Source: Chloroflexaceae bacterium
Lineage (GTDB): Bacteria; Chloroflexota; Chloroflexia; Chloroflexales; Chloroflexaceae
Direction of reading: 5' to 3'
Length of the DNA: 5,700 bases
Assembly: GCA_026417815.1 (NCBI GenBank)
Contig: JAOACN010000735.1
Coordinates: 1-5,700, forward strand
Shown here in pieces: positions 1 through 5,700 of the stretch. Both the position numbers and the translations under genes were made by a program. Within the stretch, counting starts at the first letter, position 1. Each line of letters begins with the position of its first letter. Under the pieces are notes generated by a model, which was not told the DNA's origin, made no database searches, and saw nothing but the letters and a program-made list of their open reading frames with translations.

Positions 1-1664
1 CGGATGTAGACCAGCTCGATCCCCAGCGAGACCGCCAGGGCCACCCAGAGCAGGAGCAAGCCGTACCAGACTGGGGCGCTGATGGCCCGGCGCGGCAGCA
101 CCGTCGCCGCCAGCATCAGCAGCGCGACCAGGGCCAGCCGCAACCCCACCGTCGGTAACACGGCTCCCAACAGCACCAACCCCGCAACCACGCCTACCGG
201 CAGCCACGCCCCCGCGCCGGGCGCCAGGGCCACGGTCGCTCCCAGGGCGACCGGGGAGCGGCTCCGGGCGCTCCGGGACGGGGCGAAGACGCGCCAGGCC
301 GCGCCGAGCAGGGCGGGCAGCAACACCGCCACGAACAGGCCGTAGATCACCAGGTAGTCCCGCGGCGTCGTCCCATCGGTCAGCGGCACCAGGCCGATGC
401 CCCCCACCGGCGCCCAGTAGTGGTCGAAGAACGGCGCGAAGAGCGCCAGACCGCCGAGAAGCACCGCCGCTGCCGCCAACCCCGCCCGGGCCAGACGGCC
501 CCAGGGCACGCCCGCGGCCCGCGGGCCGGGCGCGCGCCAGGCCGCTCCCAGCAGTGCCAGACCCGCCACCAGGGCGCAGGTCGGCACGTCCCACGAGTTG
601 GTCACCGCCAGGGTTCCCAGCACCAATCCGAGCAACAGCAGGGGCGCGTAGCCCTGTGGCAGCGCCCGGGCTTCCGTTTCGGGTGATGATGCCCTTCCCT
701 CCAACAGCCGGTACCCCAGCGCCAGCGCCAGGAGCGTGATCGGCAGGGCGATGGTGTGCGGGTGCAGGTCGGCGTAGAGAAAGGCGAAGGCAGGAAACTC
801 GTTGATGGTGTAGGGAATCACCCGGCTCGGCCCAACGAACCAGTCGCCGAGCCTGGCCCCGAAGCCGGCCAGCCCGCCCTGCCGCAGCGCCTCGGCGACG
901 GCGGGAAAGCCTCGCGACCAGCCTACGGCGAAGAAGCCGGCCAGGTTCCCCGCCACGCCCACCAGCGCCGCCGCGAGCACGCCGTAGCGCGCCCGTCCGG
1001 TCAACTGGCTGACCAGGGCGAAGGCCGCCGCCAGGGTGAGGCCGGCGATCGTCGCCAGGGCCAGGTTGAAGCCCATCGCCGCGGGGAGGCCCGCCATCCG
1101 CACCGGCAGGGCCACGAGAAAATAGCCGTAGTAGTAGTAATTGATGTAGCCGCCGCTGAAGAAGGGGTCGTAGGGCGGCAGCACCGGGCTGCGGAGCACG
1201 GCGTTGAGGAAGCCAAGCTCCATGGGCTTCTCCCCGCCCCAGATCGGGTGCCATAGGTCGGGGTTCAGGGCGCGAATCAGGGCCAGGCCGGTGAAGCCGG
1301 CCAGGAACACGCCCTCGCTCCACAGCACGGCCGCCCGCCGCGCCCACAGCGCCCGCCCCAGGTCGCTCAACCCGCGCCCGACGCGCGCCAGGGCGCCCCC
1401 CTCCGCTCCTCGCCCCATCCACCAGAGCAGCGCCAGGTTCAGCAGCAGCACCAGGGCCAGGCCCAGGGGCAAGCCCGCACCATTATGGCGCCAGAGGCCC
1501 AGACTGGCCGGCAACCAGACCGCGTAGCCCGCCAGCAGCCAGCCGATCAGCTTCGCCCAGGTCCACCCGGCATCGCGCCAGCCGCCGAAGACGGCATGGG
1601 CCGCCGGCAACCCCGGCAGGGCCAGGACGTACAGCGCCGCGAGCCAGGCCAGGGCCGCCAGCCA
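1..1664 (-). other. Chlor_Arch_YYY (DUF2298) domain, copy 2, C-terminally cut by the window (residues 1340-1893+)
   Basis: A Pro-rich linker (1289-1339, positions 1665-1817) including R-T-P-V-N-E-L-P joins the two copies. Copy 2 repeats the motif order of copy 1: A-K (K1377), N-P-D-L-W-H-P (1473-1479), G-G-E-K-P-M-E (1482-1488), I-N-Y-Y-Y-Y-G-Y (1513-1520), N-E-F-P-A-F (1627-1632), D-L-H-P-H (1638-1642) and T-N-S-W-D-V-P-T (1694-1701). The offset from copy 1 is 819 residues at the YYY motif, 820 at D-L-H-x-H, 827 at T-N-x-W-D and 839 at the final E-L-V-Y-I-R. That last segment aligns with E-V-V-T-V-R just before R-M-N-T-V-F-K-F in copy 1, so the window stops only a few residues before the expected second R-M-N-T motif. 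About 240 more residues should complete the copy. Confidence 0.88.
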
Positions 1665-4600
1665 GGAGTTCTGTGCCGCCAGGCGGTTCCAGGCCGCCGG
1701 GGCCACTGCCGGCAACTCGTTGACCGGCGTCCTGAGCATCAGCGGCGGGGGCGTATCGCCGACGGGCGGGGTCACGTCGAGGTCGCTGGTGAGCATCCGC
1801 GGCATCGCCGGGCCGGCGACACGGTAGATCGTCGTGTTGCCCTGCGCGAAGACCCGCTCCAGGTCACCCCGCGCGGCCAACTGCTCGAACTTCGCCAGGC
1901 CAGCCGGGTCGTAACTGGCCCGTTCCACGCCGCCGACGTAGACGTACTCTACGCCGTAGCGCCGCAGCAGGGCCAGCGCCTCGTCGGGGTCGGCGCCAGC
2001 GTAGATCCGTTGCACGGCCTGCTGGCGCGCAGCGATCACCGGTCCGGCGCCAGCGGCATTGCGCTGCTGCACCTGGTGCCACTCCCAGCCCAGGAGGGTG
2101 GGCAGCCCCGTTTGCGCCGCGACGCGCCCGGCCCACTGGTAGGAGGGCAGGTGCGCTTCGAGGATCACCGGCGTGCCGGAGACATTGCGCCGCAACCAGG
2201 CGATCGCCGCGGCGTCTTCATCGAGCGAAAAGGCCTCCCCGTAGCGTTCCGCCGACACCGCGGCCATAAACGCCGTCCCATCGAGCGAGCGTGGCGCGTC
2301 GGGCGCCCAGCGGTCGGCGGCGCGCGCCGGGGTCGCCGTGAGGGGGTAGACCAGCGCCGCGACGGCCAGCAGGGCCAACCCGCCGCGCGTAATCAGGCGC
2401 GGCGCGGCGCCCGGCGCCGCCCACAGGCGCGGAAGCAGGGCCGCGGTCCCCAGGGCGAAGAGCATCCAGGCGTGCAGCCCGAACTTGAACACCGTGTTCA
2501 TGCGCCCGATGTCGCCCCTGACCGTCACCACCTCCACCAGCGCCAGCAGGCCCAGGCCCCCGGCCAGCCAGAGGCCCGGCACCAGCAACGCCAGCGGGGC
2601 GCGCCGCAGGCGCCACAGCAGCCAGAGCGCCGCGCCGAGCAGCGGGATCAGCAACGCCAGGGCCGGCCAGTTCCGCGCCAGACCAATCACCGCGATGCCT
2701 GCGGCAATCCCTGCCGCGCCCAACGCGACCTTCGGCCCGGCGAGGCGCCGGAGCAGGAGCGCCCCCGCGGTGGCCACGGCGAAGAGCCAGTGCCCGTACA
2801 GCAAAAACGCCTCGCGCAGCGTCGTCCGCGGCGCGCCGAGCACCTGCCCGAGGAGCGTGGGCGCCAGTCCCTCGCGCCAGAGTTCCACCCCCGAGGACTC
2901 GGTGGCGAAGTTGGCGACAAAGGGGGCGAAGAAGAGATTGCCGCTGATCGCCACGAGCAGCGGCGGCCCGGCGATCCACAGCAGTGACCGGGCCACCCCC
3001 TGCCCGCGGCTGGCCCGCCAGCCCGCCACGGCCAGCAGCAGGACGGCCAGGCCGACGAAGGTGGGGTAATCCCACGTATTGGTTGCGCGAATGGCCCCTG
3101 CCAGGAGGCCCATCGCCAGGGCGTAGGCCACGGCGCGGCCCGTCTGGCGCGGCACGTCGCGCGCATAGGCCACGGCCAGCCCCAGCAGGGCCAGACTGAG
3201 CGGCATCACCAGCATATGGGCGTGCAGATCACCAAAGAGGAAGGTGAAGAAGGGAAACTCGTTCACCGTTCCCGGCACGATCCGCGTCGCGTCCCAGTAG
3301 GCCCACTCGGGGCGGCCCTTCGCCGCCTGCTCGGCAGCGTAGCCGCTGAGGAACCAGAGGGCCTGGGCCAGGTTGCCCAGGAGCAGCGCCAGCGCCGGCG
3401 CCAGTCCCGCCGCCGCCAGCGCCCGTCGCTCCCCGCCCGCGTCGGCCCGCCCGCCGAGGAGGTTGTAGACCACACCCCAGGCGCCCAGCGCCGTGAGACC
3501 GAGCACGGTGGCGACGGCCAGGTTGTAGGCCACCCCCGGCGCGGCGCCGCTGAGATGGGTCAACGCGCCGACCAGCACGAAGCCGAAGTAGTAGTAGTTG
3601 ATGAACCCGCCTGCGTGCCAGGGATCGTAGGGCGGGAAGGCGGCGCTGCGCAGCACGGCGTTGAAATAGGCGAAGTCCATGGGCTTCTCGCCGCCGCGGG
3701 CCGGGTGCCACAGATCCGGGTTGAGCAGGCGCAACAGGATGCCCAGCAGGAAAAAGCCCAGGAACACCGCCTCGGCGCTGAGCAGGGCCGCGCGGCGCGC
3801 CCGCCCGAAGGCCCGCAACTCGGCCCGTGCGCGCCAGGCCGCCACCAAGCCCGCCAGCGCCAGAGGAGCGGCGCACAGCCAGAGCGTCGCGGGGGCGAAG
3901 GGCAACGGGAACGGCCCCCAGCCCACTGTGCCGGCGTTGCCGCGCCCGGGAATGCCCGGATCGTTGCCCAGACTGCCAGCGAGCCAGGCCAGGTAGGCCA
4001 CGAGCAGCAGGCCAAGGATCTTCGCCAGGCTGAAACCCCGATCGGGCAAACGCGGCAGCAAGGGAAAGAGCAGGGCGAAGGTCGCCAGGCTCAGCGCCTC
4101 CAGCGCCAGCAGCCAGGTCAACGGCGCGAGCGCTGGCGGCGCTTCATAACCTGCCCAGGCCCCGCCCGCGGCATAGCGGCGCCACTGGCCGTCGGTCAGG
4201 CGCAGCGCCGCCGGGTTGCGGTCGGCGATCAGCACCGGCGATTTGTACACCTCCTCCCACAGCACATCGCCGGTGATCAGCGCCTCGGCCCGCTCGCGGG
4301 AGTAGGCCGCGGTCTTCTCGAAGATCAGCACCCGGGGATGGTCGTAGACGTGGAAAGCCTCTTCGGCCCCCTGGTCGGGGATCTCAATCCCCAGAATGCG
4401 CGGGTAGGAGGTGATCTCCGCCGCCAGGCGGAAGCCCAGTTCACCGCTGAACAGGGCGTGGTAGTAGCGCATCAGCGCCGGGTAGCGCATGCGCAGCCGC
4501 GAAGTGCTGTCGTAGATGCGGTTGCTGGTGAGGGTGATGTAATCGGCGCGGTCAAGCTGGTCGAGCAGCCCTTCTTCGTAGGCGCCGCTCGCTCCCATGC

Positions 4601-5681
4601 CGCCGAAGTACTTGCGCGGCTCGTCCTCGGCATACGGCGCCGACTGGATGCCCTGGAAGGTCAGGCCCCAGGCGGCGTCGGCGGCCTGTAAGGGCAAGGG
4701 GTCGTCCCAGACCTCCGAGATGACGAACGAGCCCGGGGGCGCGTTATCGGCCAGCCAGCGGGCGGCCATCACCCGCGAGTGGGGCTGGGTGTAGATCCGC
4801 GAGAAGGCGTAGGCCCAGGCCAGGGTCGCCAGCGCCCCCAGCGGCAGCGCCCACCGCCCGGCGCGGATCGCCAGCGCCCGCCAGCCCGGCGGCGCCGGTT
4901 CGCGCGCCAGGTCGGCCAGGCGCACGAGCCCCCAGGCCCCGAACACGGTCAGCGCGCCGTAGATCGGCAGCAAATAGCGCAGGGTGATCGCGAACTGCCC
5001 CCCCTGCCAGCCGAAGTAGAAGCCGATCCACGCCAGCAGCACCCAGGCCGGGCTGAGCGGCAGAGTGACCGCCTGCGGCCACAGCGCCCGGCGCATGCCT
5101 CGCACGGCAAAGGCCGCCGCGCCCCCCCAGGCCGCCAGGCCCAGCGCCGGCCCCATGCCCCAGAGGACCATGTTCACCCAGGGGAACAGGTAGGGAGTGC
5201 GCCGGACCCACTGCTGCGAAGGCGGATAATCCAGTTCCCCGCTTACCAGCGCCCGCACCGAACTGATGTTGCTGACAAAGCGCGGCTCGGGCCGGATGTC
5301 GAGAAAACCGGCCCCCTGGAGCCATCCCGCCGCTTGCGGCCGGCCCTCGGTGACCAGCACCGGCGACGTTGGCGTCGAGCCGGTAAACGCATCGGGCGCG
5401 AGAGTGCGGAAACTGAGTAGCGTCAGCGCGCCAGCCAGGATCAGCAGCGGCAACTCGCGCCACAGGAAACGTTCCCAGGCCAGCACGGCCACCGGCGCAC
5501 CCTCCGCGCGGCCGGCCCCCTGCGCCCCCCGCCAGGCCGCCACCGCCGCCGCGGCGATCGCCGCCAGGCCCAGCGTCGCCAGCGTGATACGGTTCGCCAT
5601 CGCCGCGCCAATGGCGAGACCCAGCGCCGCGTAACTCAACCAGCCGCCGCCCTGAGCGACCCGCAGCGCCCAGTACAGACT
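1..5681 (-). CDS. Giant multi-pass membrane protein: GT-C-like N-terminal module plus two tandem Chlor_Arch_YYY (DUF2298) domains, partial at both ends
   Basis: One frame (minus-strand codons whose lowest base is a multiple of 3) is open from 5681 to 3, giving 1893 codons with no TAA, TAG or TGA; I translated it in full. The next codon at the low end is CGN, so residue 1894 is Arg. No start can be chosen because the gene runs into the contig end, and the stop lies beyond position 1. The order is: GT39-like membrane and soluble module (1-514), YYY copy 1 (515-1288), linker (1289-1339), YYY copy 2 (1340 onward). Composition is dominated by Ala, Leu, Gly and Arg, with 11 Lys and 2 Cys. Both YYY copies are in the same frame with the same motif order, so this is one polypeptide, not several genes. 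Known: the two-copy class of the family carries C-terminal TPRs. Inferred: full length about 2400-2600 residues, and an envelope or glycan-related role. The true function is not established. Confidence 0.93.
1113..1265 (-). repeat. Duplicated YYY core, copy 2 (residues 1473-1523)
   Basis: This is the partner of the block at 3570-3722, same strand and frame, displaced by 2457 bases (819 codons). Substitutions are mainly between similar residues (D/E after the Met; Phe/Tyr/Leu around the tyrosine run). The DNA has diverged, with only short exact matches such as the 13 bases at 1220-1232 and 3677-3689. This is therefore an old, selected protein duplication, not a recent DNA repeat. Confidence 0.9.
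1818..2282 (-). other. Soluble C-terminal part of YYY copy 1 (residues 1134-1288)
   Basis: After the last hydrophobic segment of copy 1 comes a polar stretch of about 155 residues with alternating helix-like and strand-like pattern. It contains D-E-D-A-A-A-I-A-W-L-R-R-N-V (an 'individual-as-address' helix typical of soluble tails of GT-C proteins), P-V-I-L-E-A, G-W-E-W-H-Q (1198-1203), Y-G-V-E-Y-V-Y-V-G (1242-1250) and a final T-T-I-Y-R-V strand. Family knowledge: the G-W-x-W-H segment and the Y-G-V-x-Y-V strand recur in YYY proteins. I infer an extracytoplasmic domain, topologically like the tails of GT39 or STT3-type enzymes. The equivalent part of copy 2 lies outside the window. Confidence 0.6.
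3570..3722 (-). repeat. Duplicated YYY core, copy 1 (residues 654-704)
   Basis: This 51-residue block runs from N-P-D-L-W-H-P to the F-V-L-V after the YYY motif. It aligns without gaps to residues 1473-1523 with 34 of 51 residues identical by my count. Identical blocks are N-P-D-L-W-H-P, G-G-E-K-P-M, N-A-V-L-R-S, P-P-Y-D-P, G-G, I-N-Y-Y-Y, G and L-V. It is the best-conserved part of the internal duplication. Confidence 0.9.
4140..5681 (-). other. N-terminal GT-C / GT39-like module (residues 1-514), N-terminus missing
   Basis: Hydrophobic segments lie at about residues 15-29, 33-50, 76-91, 168-192, 212-224, 237-256 and 276-292. A hydrophilic loop (about 92-163) carries D-Y-P-P (151-154), QW (157-158) and R-T-P-Y (161-164). 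R-Y-L-L-P-I-Y at 235-241 resembles the R-x-x-L-P segment common in GT-C transferases. Residues 293-513 are soluble, probably extracytoplasmic: they open with an H-S-R-V...A-R-W-L stretch, then E-V-W-D-D-P (323-328), and end with V-Y-D-H-P-R-V (445-451). Known: GT39-type enzymes use polyprenyl-phosphate sugars and carry their acidic catalytic motif in the first external loop. That loop would lie in the missing 150-250 or so residues, so activity cannot be judged. The assignment rests on general pattern, not on a catalytic motif. Confidence 0.65.
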
Positions 5682-5700
5682 CTGTCTCTTATACACATCT
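5682..5700. other. Residual sequencing adapter: synthetic Tn5 mosaic end (Nextera)
   Basis: The last 19 bases, CTGTCTCTTATACACATCT, are exactly the Tn5 mosaic end. The natural IS50 ends differ from this engineered hybrid, so it is library adapter carried into the assembly and not a transposon. It marks the physical contig end. The minus-strand frame runs through it without a stop and would append D-V-Y-K-R-Q to the N-terminal side of the predicted protein. Those residues should be removed. Confidence 0.97.

Larger units (their letters stand above)
1818..4139 (-). other. Chlor_Arch_YYY (DUF2298) domain, copy 1, complete (residues 515-1288)
   Basis: A hydrophobic lead-in (517-546) precedes the A-K pair (K554) at the start of a helix ending W-L-A-G-S-L-G. 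Then come N-P-D-L-W-H-P (654-660), G-G-E-K-P-M-D (663-669), P-P-Y-D-P-W, the diagnostic I-N-Y-Y-Y-F-G (694-700), N-E-F-P-F-F (807-812), G-D-L-H-A-H (817-822), T-N-T-W-D-Y-P-T (867-874), D-I-G-R-M-N-T-V-F-K-F (1057-1067) and a soluble tail. About a dozen hydrophobic segments separate these motifs. The 774-residue length matches the 700-900 residues I recall for single-copy family members. The Y-Y-Y-x-G motif names the family, and its biochemical function is unknown. The clustering of conserved acidic, His and Lys residues at segment ends suggests an active or binding site at the membrane face, which is inference. Confidence 0.9.

Noticed and set aside
1128..1139. GTA triplet runs at 1128-1139 and 3588-3596, which look like a microsatellite.
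   Set aside because: They are TAC tyrosine codons of the Y-Y-Y motif in the two domain copies, explained by protein conservation.
1665..1817. A possible gene boundary between two separate YYY genes.
   Set aside because: No stop codon occurs and no intergenic spacing is present. The Pro-rich stretch reads as a linker, and the two-copy fused form is a known class of the family.
1485..2987. A 500-codon plus-strand open frame, and similar ones at 3216-4691 (491 codons) and 756-1256.
   Set aside because: They lie codon-on-codon opposite the real frame. Their stops fall exactly on rare sense codons of the gene: TCA Ser at 2985, TTA Leu at 4689, CTA Leu at 1254. Because those codons are rare in GC-rich DNA, the antisense frame stays open. 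Their products are Gln/Arg/Pro/Gly-rich with no recognisable domain.
2218..3876. Minus-strand open frames in other registers, such as 2218-3075 and 3229-3876.
   Set aside because: They overlap the frame that carries all the family motifs, and their translations are Arg/Gly/Ala-rich low-complexity sequence, as expected for out-of-frame GC-rich DNA.
1..5681. tRNA, rRNA, CRISPR, riboswitch, promoter or terminator signals.
   Set aside because: All genomic sequence is accounted for by one coding frame. GC-rich hairpin potential inside the gene is expected from composition, and I saw no regularly spaced repeats or RNA-gene landmarks.
5682..5700. Possible end of a natural Tn5/IS50 element.
   Set aside because: The sequence matches the engineered mosaic end at all 19 bases, whereas the natural outside and inside ends each differ from it. 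Nothing transposon-like adjoins it and it is terminal in the sequence.

Overview
The whole genomic part of this window is one protein-coding gene, read on the minus strand. A single reading frame runs from position 5681 down to position 1 with no stop codon: 1893 complete codons, open at both ends. Residue numbers below count from the first visible codon (5681-5679 = residue 1). The last 19 bases, 5682-5700, are not genomic. They are the synthetic Tn5 mosaic end used in Nextera-type libraries, so 5700 is the end of an assembled contig.

The product is a very large, Ala/Leu-rich, multi-pass membrane protein. In order it contains: (a) a GT-C / glycosyltransferase-39-like module whose N-terminus is lost at the contig end (residues 1-514), namely membrane helices, an R-Y-L-L-P-I-Y segment, then a long soluble part; (b) a first complete Chlor_Arch_YYY (DUF2298) domain (about 515-1288); (c) a second YYY domain (about 1340 to beyond 1893) that leaves the window at position 1. 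As I recall the family description (TIGR03662), the larger of its two classes has an extra N-terminal region, two YYY copies and C-terminal TPR repeats. This window fits that layout, with the TPRs expected beyond position 1. The family's function is unknown.

Organism: the two-copy fused architecture is known chiefly from Chloroflexi (Chloroflexota). The very high GC (roughly 70 % by eye), strong G/C bias at third codon positions, Arg in place of Lys and the library adapter at the end suggest a contig from a GC-rich Chloroflexota member, perhaps metagenomic. Single-copy YYY proteins also occur in archaea, so the phylum is an inference.

There is no intergenic DNA, promoter, terminator, RNA gene, CRISPR array or natural mobile element. 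The long plus-strand open frames are antisense shadows of this gene. The main points of interest are the three-module fusion, the 34/51 identity of the duplicated core, the GT-C-like look of the YYY signature, and lysines kept at paired positions in a protein with only 11 lysines in 1893 residues.
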